Notes: generated from the letters alone by a model not told the origin. A DNA stretch of 64,000 nt from Photorhabdus caribbeanensis (GCF_018448885.1 NZ_RCWB01000001.1:1-64000); one strand, 5' to 3'; shown: positions 16,791 to 25,986, numbered from the stretch's first letter. Made by a program: numbers and translations.

Positions 16791-17983
16791 ATACTTTAGC
16801 CTATTTCATTGTGATTTTGTTGCTGATCAATGGAGCTTGATATCAGCACTTTTTCCTGTTTTTGATAGAGCTTTTTCAACGGTTTATTTATGTAAGGAAT
16901 GATATTATGGGAGAATAGTTTATCATTACTTTCTAACCGAATAATGTGGTTTAAATGCAGATTTGATTGAGGATAATTGGTGAAGAGAGTTGTTTAAGTT
17001 GATAAATAATTATTTGTGATTGAAAAAATAACGATAGGTGAAAATTCTGTGTCAGGATATTTATGTTTGGTGGGGCACTGATGTAATCAATAAATATTAT
17101 GTATAATCCGAAGACGATATTATTTTCAAGCTGAGAACTTTACTCTCTCTAAGTAACGTTTTGTCACTATAAGGGATAGAGGACTTATATTTTTTTGTTA
17201 TCTTCTGCCAGATATCTTTGTTGTAAATTTAATCTATTTGTTGTGTCTGTTTTGTTGGGTAAGTTGATGTTAGGTAAGCTTATCAACGCATTTTAATAGG
17301 TTGTTATTACCTTATTTCTTGTCGTATAGAAAATTAAGGCACCGGATTGAACTAATCGGTTTGCCTATATGTGATTTAAATCTCAAAAAGGAAAATTTCT
17401 AATTTCCGTACACTTTATTATCGATTGTCAAATGAAGTAATCCTCTGACGAGAATCTTGTTTGGGAAATATATGTAGAATGCTATAATGCATTGTAAATA
17501 CTGCAATAATCATAAAATTAATTGCGAATACACCTAAGTGTGATGATTTTTAGGATGACTAATTTTATTGTGAAATAATAATAAGCATGAGCATGATATT
17601 ATTCTGTTTAATCTTGTTTGTCGGTATTCAGATAGGAATAATTAGCTGATTTTATTTTTTTAGATAAATGATTTTGTGGTTTTAAATGTCTCAATATGAA
17701 GATGGATAAAATATTATGAAATAATTTTGGGATTTAGTGGCAAAGAGTAGATCTTTGGCTATATTATAATTAATAACGTAACATGATAAATAAAAATAGT
17801 AATGCCTTCTTGGAATAGAAGATAAAGTTTACAACCAACAATAAATTTTAAACTTAATGGGGGGGCAGAGATTAGTTCATCAATTTAATTAATTTAGAGT
17901 TTATATTGTATTTTTGAATGAAAATATTAATGTTATTCAAAGTCTTATTATGATTTTTTAATTTAATAATATAGGTGAATGAA
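16791..17983. other. gene-free, very AT-rich stretch (about 1.2 kb)
   Basis: No convincing ORF on either strand. A run of seven G at 17859-17865 stands out in otherwise AT-rich DNA. The right end holds the AGGTGA ribosome-binding site of the next gene. Confidence 0.5.
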
Positions 17984-18436
17984 ATGAAAGAAGAAAAAGA
18001 ATATATCGTAGAATTAGAGAAACTCCTTGACTATCAAATCACTACGGTTCTTTGGAGTATTAGTGATGATTTAGGTAGCGATATATATTTATCTGGAGGG
18101 AGTTTGACGCAATCGTATCTGATCAGGTCAGGTCAGACATTATCGGATCAATATATATATGTTCCAGTGATAGGACCAAATACTGATTATAACATTATTA
18201 AGCCACTTCGTTTCAGTGTTATGACGGAATATTGGGAACATATTGGAAATATTTGGTTGTTCCAAGATGCAAGGACTCCTGATGGAACTATTAAGTATTT
18301 TATTGGTGATAACCCTAATTATAGAGCATCAAGGGAGGCTCAAGGTAATAATATTAGAGGTGGGGGATATAAGAATTTGAAAGTTGTGTCTGGGACTCCA
18401 GGAGATCTGAATTCTGTTAGAATGATAATGTACTAA
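17984..18436 (+). CDS. Orphan 150-residue protein of unknown function
   Basis: Begins MKEEKEYIVELEKLLDYQ. The ATG at 17984 is preferred over GTG 17975 because AGGTGA lies 5-6 nt upstream of it. No signal peptide, no transmembrane segment and few cysteines. It is rich in aromatic residues and G/S/N turns (LSGGSLTQSY, FRFSV-like strands, WLFQDARTPDGTIKYF), so probably all-beta. Not recognised as a member of any family I know. It sits alone in an AT-rich region between the two large paralogues, on the opposite strand. Confidence 0.6.
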   Translation: MKEEKEYIVELEKLLDYQITTVLWSISDDLGSDIYLSGGSLTQSYLIRSGQTLSDQYIYVPVIGPNTDYNIIKPLRFSVMTEYWEHIGNIWLFQDARTPDGTIKYFIGDNPNYRASREAQGNNIRGGGYKNLKVVSGTPGDLNSVRMIMY

Positions 18437-19039
18437 CGCAAGATAAACCGGTTTTGAAATTGTAATTTTTACAAATTAATTGTGTTATTGATATATTATA
18501 AACTGATTGTAAACTTGAATAAGATTTTGCAAGGTTAATAAATGAAAAGAGATATGATTGTTTAACGAGTTCGCTGGTTTTTAATTCTAGGTTTAAGGCT
18601 ACACTTCGATGTAGCCTTACTTTTTTATTTTAATATAAGATATTGTATATTCTGTTTGATATTAGGGAAATAATGTGTAGTCTGTTAAATATGTATAATA
18701 TTACTGTATTTGTGTTTTTATGAGCATATAATTTTCTCATAAATATTTTTACCATTTTAAGAAATTACTGAATATAACAACATAGAATATCTTTGATGAC
18801 TGTTTTGTGAAGTGATAACTCGATTTTTTCGGTTTTATTAATTCATGTTAAATATATTGTTGAAGTATAAAATTGTTTAATTCTGAGTTTTTTGAAAAAA
18901 ATTTCACATTAGGTATTGTTTATAAAGTATGTGTTCTATAGTTTACCATAATTAAATAATAGCTGATTTATATCGACGTTGAGTGGTACATTACCTTATT
19001 CGATATCGTACCACAAAGAGTAAAGTTAATTTTGAACTG
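18437..19039. other. gene-free AT-rich stretch containing a terminator
   Basis: Apart from the hairpin at 18595-18618, nothing is recognisable between the 150-residue orphan and the end of paralogue B. Confidence 0.5.
18595..18618 (+). terminator. intrinsic terminator
   Basis: Nine-pair stem AAGGCTACA/TGTAGCCTT with a six-base loop CTTCGA, followed by ACTTTTTTA. Strong rho-independent terminator for plus-strand transcription, about 160 bp after the 150-residue orphan gene. Confidence 0.9.
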
Positions 19040-20116
19040 CTAAATATTTATTTTCTGATATGATTGGTATTGATTTTTAAGTGATATTGTTATGGTCATA
19101 AATTTATGATCATTTTTGAATTGATCTGGTTTATAACCAATATTAAAATAATTTTCGTGTTTTTCTTTTGGAATTATTTTATTATTGATAGCTATTAGTT
19201 TTCTATCAAATATCTTATTGATATTGTCCTTTATGTTATTAGGGTTTTGTTGTGAGAATTCAATCATAATTTTCCCTTCATTCTTCCCTTCTGTAGTAAT
19301 GAAATTAAATAGACCTTCTGGATATTCTACGTTGTCAAGGTAGAGTGGGAAATGGATACCATCGAAAGATTCTAGGTTTAGTAAAGGAGAACCTGCTTTA
19401 AGCTTGAACCATGTCTTATTTTTTTCTATATCATTTTTTTGCATTATGCCATTGTTAATCAAGGTTACTGTCGATTTATCTTGTATGCTTATATTACAGT
19501 AATTAAATTTTCCATCTCCAAGGTAGAGATTACTACTTTCAAAAGTGAGATCAGATGATTCACTTAGAGAAATTTCACTAGCTAGAAATATAAAAGCGGG
19601 AACATCGTCTTCTATTTTTGTTGTTTGTCTTATTTCAAATTTACTTTGTCCTGACATGATGAGTTTTGGCGGTTTATTGGAAACGACATAATCTATAAAC
19701 ATAAATACAGTTCCTGGATTTTTGATGCTCAAGGAGCCTGAATTTTTGAGAATAAAATTAGCGCTTTCAGAGCACCCTAAATACGCAACTGTATGGCTTC
19801 TATCAACTGGATGGTTTTGATCATTTAGCCGATAGTCTACTAATAATGTTCCAGCGGATACATTTATATCTAATCCTTTGCCGCTATCAGTCATTGTTCC
19901 GTCATTGTGGCGATTAAATTCCGGCCAATAAATAGGTATATTATCGGAATCATTTTGTAGTGTTAATGTTTCACTTTCAGCGTTCATTGTGAAATTAGCG
20001 CCACCTAATTTATCGAATGAATCTGACTGAGTAGATAAAAGATTAATAGATCCAGTTCCATAATCTTTGGTATATACCTGAGAATTCTTTGGGTCCCATT
20101 TAAAAGTTGTGCTCAT
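19040..20116 (-). CDS. Large protein of unknown function (paralogue B of a pair)
   Basis: 358 residues from the ATG at 20116. The frame is open to 20161, but the start MSTTFKWDP matches the position of MSEKFIWVP in paralogue A and is preceded by AAGGGG. Shared with A: SFDK.GG..FTM.AE..TLTL, long runs of alternating beta-strand patterns, and the C-terminal F.LKAGSPLLNLES.DGIHFPL, YPEGLFNF, AINN and MTITISLKN blocks. No export signal is visible. No known family is recognised. It carries its own copy of the conserved promoter and is separated from A by 2.3 kb of mostly empty DNA, so this is not a simple tandem pair. Confidence 0.7.
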   Translation of the reverse strand: MSTTFKWDPKNSQVYTKDYGTGSINLLSTQSDSFDKLGGANFTMNAESETLTLQNDSDNIPIYWPEFNRHNDGTMTDSGKGLDINVSAGTLLVDYRLNDQNHPVDRSHTVAYLGCSESANFILKNSGSLSIKNPGTVFMFIDYVVSNKPPKLIMSGQSKFEIRQTTKIEDDVPAFIFLASEISLSESSDLTFESSNLYLGDGKFNYCNISIQDKSTVTLINNGIMQKNDIEKNKTWFKLKAGSPLLNLESFDGIHFPLYLDNVEYPEGLFNFITTEGKNEGKIMIEFSQQNPNNIKDNINKIFDRKLIAINNKIIPKEKHENYFNIGYKPDQFKNDHKFMTITISLKNQYQSYQKINI

Positions 20117-20161
20117 TTTTAACCCCTTATAAGGATGAATAATTTTCTCATAATTAAACAT

Positions 20162-20200
20162 GGTTAATATAAATATAGTTCAAAGTGAGAGGGTTTCAAG
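20162..20200 (-). promoter_or_regulatory. conserved promoter of paralogue B
   Basis: The same -35 TTGAAA, 16-bp spacer and -10 TATATT arrangement as at 16752-16790, with the same two invariant blocks and the same 8-bp gap between them. The surrounding DNA is not conserved, so selection on the promoter itself, or a recent shared origin, is likely. Confidence 0.75.
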
Positions 20201-20988
20201 GTGTTGAATGAGATTATTGTGTATTTCCCCAAATTTTCTTGCTAGAAATAAATTCAATTACAGTGCATAGAACAATTCCCTTTACGTAAATAAGTTTACC
20301 TGAAAATATATTTTATTGTAATTCGGTTACTGTTTAACGCTGGAATCAATCATTAACATTATTCCATCTTTCTCTTATAGAATCTCTTTAATTATTACTT
20401 TGTTATTAGGATGATTTCATTATAGATGAATAACCTGAAATTGCCTAATGCTTGTGGAGATATTGAAATATTTTTCCATTTTTAAAGTAATGTCATAGAT
20501 GTGATTTACAATATATTATCATAATATTTATTTTTGTCCGTATTATTCCATCACGATTTGCATTGTTTAAAGCATATAAATATTATAGTGAATTGATTTT
20601 GTTCAAGTTTAATTTAAATTCTGCTTATCCAGAGTTTATCTATATTGTTCTGTCTAGTTAATGTTTGATGAATAAAAATTTATACTTAACTCACCAGAAT
20701 TTTGTAGGGTAAATAATATCATTATAATGATAACTATTTGAAATCAACATGCGATTTTTCATATTATATTTCAATTGACTTGTAATAATGTGGAAGATGG
20801 ACTACTTTTTGAATATGGATATATGAAATTCACCGATTCGCTAAAGAATATTGGTTATATTATTTTGTTCAGAGATTAAATGTTATTTAAGAAATATATT
20901 TGCATACCTAAGATAGCTATGAAAATTAATTTCAATTAGTTAATGCCATTATTACGATAATTGAATGATTCTTAAAGGATATATAAAT
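20201..20988. other. gene-free, very AT-rich stretch
   Basis: No credible ORF. The right end is the leader of the small secreted protein, with AAAGGAT as ribosome-binding site. Confidence 0.5.
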
Positions 20989-21291
20989 ATGAAGAAATTT
21001 ATGTTGGGAGCATTGCTTCTTGGGATTGTTTCTGCCGCAAACGCAGGCAGTGGAGCCGATAAGTCTATTGAACTCACTAATCAAGGGTGTATCGTGCAGT
21101 GGAATCTGTCTCGTGCTTCCCAGTCTTGTGATGCAATCGTTTGGAACATCGGAGAGAGTAATTGCGGTATTGCAGCGCAATGTATTGCTGATAATGGAGG
21201 ATTTATCGATAACGGTACTGGATATTACCCGTATTCTCAGGTACCACAAATCGTGAACTGCAATGGTCGTTTAAGGACTGAAAGATGTTAA
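20989..21291 (+). CDS. Small secreted cysteine-rich protein of unknown function
   Basis: 100 residues. MKKFMLGALLLGIVSAANA is a clear Sec signal peptide (positive n-region, hydrophobic core, ANA cleavage site). The mature ~81 residues contain six cysteines, enough for three disulfides, plus several glycines and a GTGYYPYS stretch. The ATG at 20989 is chosen over 20965 because it starts the signal peptide and follows AAAGGAT. Periplasmic or extracellular; no family recognised. A small toxin, inhibitor or bacteriocin-like peptide is possible but unsupported. Confidence 0.7.
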   Translation: MKKFMLGALLLGIVSAANAGSGADKSIELTNQGCIVQWNLSRASQSCDAIVWNIGESNCGIAAQCIADNGGFIDNGTGYYPYSQVPQIVNCNGRLRTERC

Positions 21292-21309
21292 CTTTATTTT
21301 CACTAATTT

Positions 21310-21330
21310 CAGGCTACGGATTGTAGCCTG
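21310..21330 (+). terminator. hairpin after the secreted Cys-rich gene
   Basis: Perfect eight-pair stem CAGGCTAC/GTAGCCTG with loop GGATT, 18 bp after the stop codon. The U-tract is poor (ATTAGGG), so it may be a weak terminator or an mRNA-stabilising hairpin. Confidence 0.6.
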
Positions 21331-21556
21331 ATTAGGGCGTTAGGGAAAAATTGTAAATTCAAACAGTGCCGTTATCTCGGCAAATAGGGATTGTGGATAA
21401 AAACTTTTTATAATTAGTTAGTTATGGCTATGATAAAGCTATGTAATATTGGTAAAGCCGAAATTTAGGATAAAGGAGAACAACAAATAGGAAAAAATAA
21501 ATGAAATTAAAATTTGCTAATAACCAATCAATGTGATTTAATGGCGTCACTGGTTT

Positions 21557-21752
21557 GGAAGTACAGACCTATTTATGAAAAGTTTTTATGAAAAGTATTA
21601 AAGTTAAAGCAGTTCACCATTTAGCGTTATCCCCGATACCACTTCATTGCGAATTCCTTCTAATTAGTACCCGTAATAGTACCCATAAGTAAAACTGAAA
21701 AACAGACCTTATAACGCCTTATGGCAACTTAATAAAATTAAAGGAAAATTCT
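21557..21752 (+). promoter_or_regulatory. long leader of the cold-shock gene with a cold-box-like element
   Basis: GGAAGTACAGA at 21557-21567 matches the cold box TGACGTACAGA at 9 of 11 positions, about 185 nt before the start codon. Cold-inducible cspA-type genes have leaders of about 150 nt with the cold box near the 5' end. An AAGGAAA ribosome-binding site precedes the ATG. Confidence 0.5.
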
Positions 21753-21968
21753 ATGTCTAATGCAATGACTGGCTCAGTAAAATGGTTTAATAACGATAAA
21801 GGTTTTGGCTTTATTTCTCCAAAAGATGGTAGTAAAGATGTATTTGTTCATTATTCTGCAATTCAGAGTAATAGTTTCAAAACCTTGGAAGAGGGGCAGG
21901 AAGTTTCGTTCTCTATTGAGAATGGCGCTAAAGGTCCATCCGCAGTAAATGTTGTCGTATTATCTTAA
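21753..21968 (+). CDS. CspA-family cold-shock protein
   Basis: 71 residues, a single cold-shock domain. RNP1-type KGFGFISP and RNP2-type VFVHYSAI motifs are intact, with the WFN aromatic patch. Nucleic-acid chaperone that melts RNA structures. The MSN.MTG.VKWFN start and the ending AKGPSAVNV place it near CspA/CspB/CspG. The cold-box-like leader suggests cold induction, but which paralogue it is cannot be settled here. Confidence 0.93.
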   Translation: MSNAMTGSVKWFNNDKGFGFISPKDGSKDVFVHYSAIQSNSFKTLEEGQEVSFSIENGAKGPSAVNVVVLS

Positions 21969-22046
21969 TTTAACTGCTTAAATCTATTAGCAACTTTATG
22001 ATAGCGATGAAGGTAATATCCTGAGTAATTAAAGTTGTTAATAAGT

Positions 22047-22072
22047 AAAAACCCGCCGTAAGTGCGGGTTTT
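22047..22072. terminator. bidirectional intrinsic terminator
   Basis: Nine-pair GC-rich stem (AAAACCCGC/GCGGGTTTT) with an eight-base loop; U-tracts on both sides. It ends the cold-shock gene and, on the other strand, the lopT-chaperone transcript. Confidence 0.93.
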
Positions 22073-22186
22073 TTGTATGGTGATAGTCGTATTTTGCTTT
22101 GATTATTTTGTCTTGGTAGTTTAAAGGGAACCAAATATTGAAGTTTCCATTGAATCTATAGTTCGGCAGTGGTTCTTATTGAGTCA

Positions 22187-22573
22187 TCAAACCCGCATCA
22201 AAGAAGGCGGCAGATCTTTAGGTTGTTGAGCTGGCGTTAAGTGCTGCTCAATGTCATCAATAAATCGTTCTAACCAAGCTTGTAGCTCGGCTACATCTAC
22301 TTCGACCAAGGGACGTTGCGACCATAGAATCGCTTGTCCATCCAGATTTCCCTGGATATGAGCAGGCCAATGTTGTCCAAAAAGGTTGTCGGCATGACTG
22401 ACTTCGGTCCCTAATTCGCAAAACAACTGTAGCCAGTTGTCGTGATAACAGCCAATCAATACCTGAAAACGCCCGTCAACTTCCAAAGTGTAGATATCAT
22501 CGTCAGTAGGAGATGCAGGTACGCCAAGTTTAGAGAACAGCGCTTCTATAAGCTGGTGATAGTCGTGTGTCAT
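22187..22573 (-). CDS. T3SS effector chaperone (SycT-like) for LopT
   Basis: 128 residues, acidic, with the size and fold pattern of class I CesT/SycE-type chaperones: an amphipathic N-terminal helix (YHQLIEALFSKLGV), a central antiparallel sheet, and a C-terminal dimerisation helix (VAELQAWLERFIDDIEQHL). It overlaps the end of lopT by ATGA (22570-22573), the usual arrangement of a dedicated effector/chaperone pair. It would hold LopT's N-terminus unfolded and guide it to the export gate. Confidence 0.88.
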   Translation of the reverse strand: MTHDYHQLIEALFSKLGVPASPTDDDIYTLEVDGRFQVLIGCYHDNWLQLFCELGTEVSHADNLFGQHWPAHIQGNLDGQAILWSQRPLVEVDVAELQAWLERFIDDIEQHLTPAQQPKDLPPSLMRV

Positions 22574-23505
22574 CGTGTTTTAGGCTCGAAGTTGGAAACG
22601 TAGAAATTTTGTCCCAGACCGATTTCCTTGTTGTACATGGATTTGGACCAGAAATCTTGAGAGAACCAGTTGGAGAATGAGGTTTTATCCGGGAAGTTGA
22701 ACTCGCCGAAGTTAGGATCGAAGAAGGTAACACCCTTCTGGTCATCGACATAGGCGGCTACGGTGTGTCCGGCCATCTGTCCTTCAAAACTGATCTTTTT
22801 GTAGCCTGATCCCTTATTACCTGTATCCAGGATAGCGTTTAATAGATCTTTTGTGCCTTTGCTGCCAGTTTCCCCGTTTGTATCAAGCTGGCTTCGTGGT
22901 TGGACGCCGTTCTCACTGAGCCAGGATTCCGTTATTTGACTTTGCTCGGCATATGGGTCCATGCCATCCATCTGTAACTGCTTAATGGAAACCAGAGAAT
23001 CAATATGAAACTGCCCTTTTTGCCCGCCCACATAGAGTTGGTCAAAGACACTTTCCCCTTTGGCATGAGCGCTTATCCAATGAGCTGATATGGATTCACA
23101 AACCCCGCCGGAGGTGTCGCTATGTTTCATGATTTGGTCCAGAAAGGTGCCTTTGGTCTGGGCGAACTTGAAAGTAACTTCGCCGCCGTGCTTACTAGCA
23201 GAATCTCGAACACTCCCTAACTTGGTGCTTACCGCAAAGTGAACGATTCTGTCTTTTATCATGCTGAACGAGAAGCGGCTCTCTTGATTCTTCTTACCAT
23301 CGGTGGTTAGTTGGCGATCGAGCATGGAGTGGCCCGGTAGATTGCGTTGAATCGTCGCTGAAAGACGCTCTAACAACCCTGGTTTTGGTGAAGAGACTTT
23401 CAGGGATTTACCCGACAGTTCCCCCTGTGGTTGATTAACGGCTGTGGTATCGAGCTGTTGGGTAGGAAATATTCTTTGGTGATTAATACTTGAGATGGGA
23501 GACAA
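22570..23505 (-). CDS. lopT: LopT, YopT-family type III effector (cysteine protease)
   Basis: 311 residues. A clan CA (C58) protease. The catalytic triad is visible as Cys136 (GGVCESISAHWI), His247 (MAGHTVAAYVD) and Asp263 (FFDPNFGEF), corresponding to Cys139/His258/Asp274 of Yersinia YopT. YopT cleaves the C-terminal prenylated end of Rho GTPases and releases them from host membranes, blocking phagocytosis. The N-terminal ~100 residues are low-complexity, as expected for a secretion and chaperone-binding signal. Followed by its chaperone. Lies at the end of the T3SS island, downstream of sctL, with no strong ExsA-type promoter of its own that I could find. Confidence 0.95.
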   Translation of the reverse strand: MSPISSINHQRIFPTQQLDTTAVNQPQGELSGKSLKVSSPKPGLLERLSATIQRNLPGHSMLDRQLTTDGKKNQESRFSFSMIKDRIVHFAVSTKLGSVRDSASKHGGEVTFKFAQTKGTFLDQIMKHSDTSGGVCESISAHWISAHAKGESVFDQLYVGGQKGQFHIDSLVSIKQLQMDGMDPYAEQSQITESWLSENGVQPRSQLDTNGETGSKGTKDLLNAILDTGNKGSGYKKISFEGQMAGHTVAAYVDDQKGVTFFDPNFGEFNFPDKTSFSNWFSQDFWSKSMYNKEIGLGQNFYVSNFEPKTR

Positions 23506-23680
23506 TGGTCACTCCTTTAGTGGTTTTATTTGTGATTATTCCAAGGGGTACGCATATGTGCTTGGATATCAGATAGAGTGAATCATAATGTTTTGTCGAA
23601 ATAGAGAATATTAATAACGGCAGAAGAAATTTTCATTTTCCGTCGAAAACCGATTATCTCTTTGAAGCGTGATGGCGTCT

Positions 23681-24298
23681 TCAATTTTGCCATTGGTTAT
23701 TGATGGCAGACATCAGCGCTTCTAATTGGCTATCTAAACTGGCATCAATGATCCCGACTTCTGTTTCTAAAATACAGCCCCCTTGATCGAGACGTTCATC
23801 AGCGGTGATCTCTAAGTAGCCGATCTCAGGGAAATCTTTGTGTACCCGGGATATCTGTTCGCGAACTGTTGCGGCTTGTTCAGGATTAACGCGTAAAATA
23901 ACTTGCTTTTGGTTGCTGACTAATGACAGGGCTTCACGAACTACCTGTAAGGTGAGGGAAACTTGGTCATAATTCTTTAGGATTTTACGTACAGCCTGCA
24001 AGACTACATTGCTCATCTGTTGCTCCACCTGCCGGTAATATTGCTGGCATTGCAACTGGGTTTGATGAATCAAGTTAGCTTGTTCTGCGCGGGCAGCATC
24101 AATACCTGCTTGCCAACCCAACTCTTTTTGTTGCTCATAAACCGCCTGTGCGTCACGTTCAATTTCTTGTGCTTGGAGCCGGGCAGCCTCAAGCAGAGAT
24201 TTGGCGCTGAGGCAGGTCTGATAGTCCGCTTTACGCAGTATCTGGAGTTCAGGGGACAGTTGAAGATGCTCTGTTGTTATTTTAATAAATGGTAACAT
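23681..24298 (-). CDS. sctL: T3SS stator protein SctL (YscL)
   Basis: 205 residues, strongly similar to Yersinia YscL: EVYEQQKELGWQAG, QCQQYYRQVEQQMS, VLQAVRKILKNYDQV and DQGGCILETEVGIIDASLDSQ. A coiled-coil N-terminal half and FliH-like C-terminal half bind the ATPase SctN and link it to the SctQ sorting platform. It overlaps the end of sctK by 22 bp. Last gene of the exsD-to-sctL transcript. Confidence 0.96.
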   Translation of the reverse strand: MLPFIKITTEHLQLSPELQILRKADYQTCLSAKSLLEAARLQAQEIERDAQAVYEQQKELGWQAGIDAARAEQANLIHQTQLQCQQYYRQVEQQMSNVVLQAVRKILKNYDQVSLTLQVVREALSLVSNQKQVILRVNPEQAATVREQISRVHKDFPEIGYLEITADERLDQGGCILETEVGIIDASLDSQLEALMSAINNQWQN

Positions 24299-24903
24299 TC
24301 TGTGTTCACTTGCTTAGCCAATTTGAGACACAATGCTTGTGCCAACGGTCGTTCTGCCTGGCTGACAGGCCAGGCCGGGAGGTTTTCATGAGGGGGAAGC
24401 CGCAGGTTCAGGCGTTTAGCGAAATCGATAGGAAGAGGCTCCATCGCTGTTAGCCAGAACTGTAAGGCACTGGTAAGAAAATAGTTTGCATTGATTACTG
24501 GTGGTAACGAGCGTTGCCAGCCAGTCGGCCAGTTGCCAATAATGATATCGAGATACTTTAAACAGAAGCGGTGTCCCTCTTTTCCTAGTGAGTCGTGTAA
24601 GTGGCGAAGTTCTGTCGCCAGCAGGCAATGGCGGATAGCTTGCCCGTGCAGTAAGGCTCCTAGCCAGGTAAGCAGTTGTTCTAAGCACGATTGTTCTAAC
24701 AGGGCGAGATTTCCCAACCCGGTTGGTAATTCATAATCCACATTCAGATCAAATTGGGTTAGCAATAGCCCATTAAGCCTGGGGGAGTTTCGCCACTCAG
24801 GCAGGGAAGATAAGACTGTAAGCCATTCTGGTGATAGATGATCAGAATGAATATAGCTGGCAGGGCAAAACCGAAACTGATAGGGCGTTAATGCTGTTGC
24901 CAT
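24277..24903 (-). CDS. sctK: T3SS sorting-platform protein SctK (YscK)
   Basis: 208 residues, in the fixed order sctJ-sctK-sctL. Starts MATALTPYQFRFCPASYIH, a YscK-type N-terminus. SctK links the SctQ pods to the cytoplasmic face of the SctD ring. Ends inside the start of sctL and begins immediately after the sctJ stop. Confidence 0.88.
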   Translation of the reverse strand: MATALTPYQFRFCPASYIHSDHLSPEWLTVLSSLPEWRNSPRLNGLLLTQFDLNVDYELPTGLGNLALLEQSCLEQLLTWLGALLHGQAIRHCLLATELRHLHDSLGKEGHRFCLKYLDIIIGNWPTGWQRSLPPVINANYFLTSALQFWLTAMEPLPIDFAKRLNLRLPPHENLPAWPVSQAERPLAQALCLKLAKQVNTECYHLLK

Positions 24904-25641
24904 TTATTGCATCCTGCTTCGATGCCACAGGAATTGCGCCAGATTACTGACAAATAGTAAGGCTAATAATAGTACCAACAGCCCAATCAGACGCCCCTGT
25001 GACTCTTCAGTCACTTGGATAGAGAACAGAGTGGAGTAGCGTGGCGCCAGCGGTACCTGACGTACGCCCGCTGCGGGCACTAATACGACGCTGATCCGAT
25101 CATAACTTAACCCTTCAATGCTGTTATTAACCAGTTGCTTGATCTGAGGAATGTAAGTGTCAAGTTGCACGTCCGCAGCGTGTTTGATAAACACCGAGGA
25201 AGAGGCTGGAGATAGCTTTTTACCCAGTTTGTCTTGCTCTTCGGGTAGAACAACATGTACCCGAGCCACCAGCACACCATCGATCTCAGAAAGTGTTCGG
25301 GCGATCTCCTGCGCTTTGGCGAAGTTAAGCCGCGCCCGCTCTTCTATTGGCGAGGAGATAAGGCCGTCTTTGGGGAAGACATCTTGTAACGAAGAGAAGT
25401 TCTCCCGTGGATATCCTTTACGTTTGAGCACTTCAACCGCTTGTGCCACATCAGACTCTTCGACTAACAGCTTGATATTGCCATCTTTGTCTGGCTGCTT
25501 ATCAGAGGAAATGCCCGCTTCCCTGAGCAAGGCTAACATTTCGTTGCCTTCTTTTTGGCTGACACCGGTGTAGAGTTCGATTTTACAGCCAGTTAGCATC
25601 AGGACAGCGAGCATAACGCAGATTATATAGTGTTTCTTCAC
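24904..25641 (-). CDS. sctJ: T3SS inner-ring lipoprotein SctJ (YscJ)
   Basis: 245 residues. A lipoprotein signal with lipobox LTGC (Cys19), the periplasmic ring-building domains ([18 protein letters not shown] and [12 protein letters not shown]), and a C-terminal transmembrane helix ([16 protein letters not shown]) followed by basic residues, as in PrgK/YscJ. Forms the inner-membrane ring of the needle complex with SctD. Confidence 0.97.
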   Translation of the reverse strand: MKKHYIICVMLAVLMLTGCKIELYTGVSQKEGNEMLALLREAGISSDKQPDKDGNIKLLVEESDVAQAVEVLKRKGYPRENFSSLQDVFPKDGLISSPIEERARLNFAKAQEIARTLSEIDGVLVARVHVVLPEEQDKLGKKLSPASSSVFIKHAADVQLDTYIPQIKQLVNNSIEGLSYDRISVVLVPAAGVRQVPLAPRYSTLFSIQVTEESQGRLIGLLVLLLALLFVSNLAQFLWHRSRMQ

Positions 25642-25647
25642 AGCTCC

Positions 25648-25986
25648 TCACTGGGCTTTCATTAAGGTTTCAATGTTTTGATTGAGCCGTCCTACCGTTT
25701 TGGCAATCAGCTCTTCTTGCAGGGTGATTCGCATCAGAGACCACTGCATTTGCATCAGGCTGTTAGGATCACTGCCAGGGACTGCTAGCTGCGCTTCCAG
25801 TTCCTGTTTAGCCTGAGTAAATTGTTGTCTGAACTGGCCCAATTCACTGATCAGATTGTTTCCAATCCCCTGATCTTGATTGGACATAGCGTGTTCAAAA
25901 CTCGCAATATTTTCGGCACTGGCCTGAGGTGTATTAAGTTCATCCAGGCTGGTGATTAGTGTCTCACTTATCTGTGGTAGATCCAT
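25648..25986 (-). CDS. sctI: T3SS inner-rod protein SctI (YscI)
   Basis: 112 residues. The C-terminus (SLMQMQWSLMRITLQEELIAKTVGRLNQNIETLMKAQ) matches YscI closely. Forms the inner rod that joins the needle to the export gate. The start at 25986 has a strong GGAGG ribosome-binding site. A second, duplicated copy of its first codons lies immediately upstream (25964-26062). Confidence 0.94.
   Translation of the reverse strand: MDLPQISETLITSLDELNTPQASAENIASFEHAMSNQDQGIGNNLISELGQFRQQFTQAKQELEAQLAVPGSDPNSLMQMQWSLMRITLQEELIAKTVGRLNQNIETLMKAQ

Noticed and set aside
17859..17865. Run of seven G as a phase-variation tract
   Set aside because: It is about 120 bp before the ATG and not placed between promoter elements that I can recognise; a chance run cannot be excluded.
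23506..23680. ExsA promoter for lopT
   Set aside because: The best candidate has no A-tract and a spacing of about 20 bp; reported only as uncertain in the findings.
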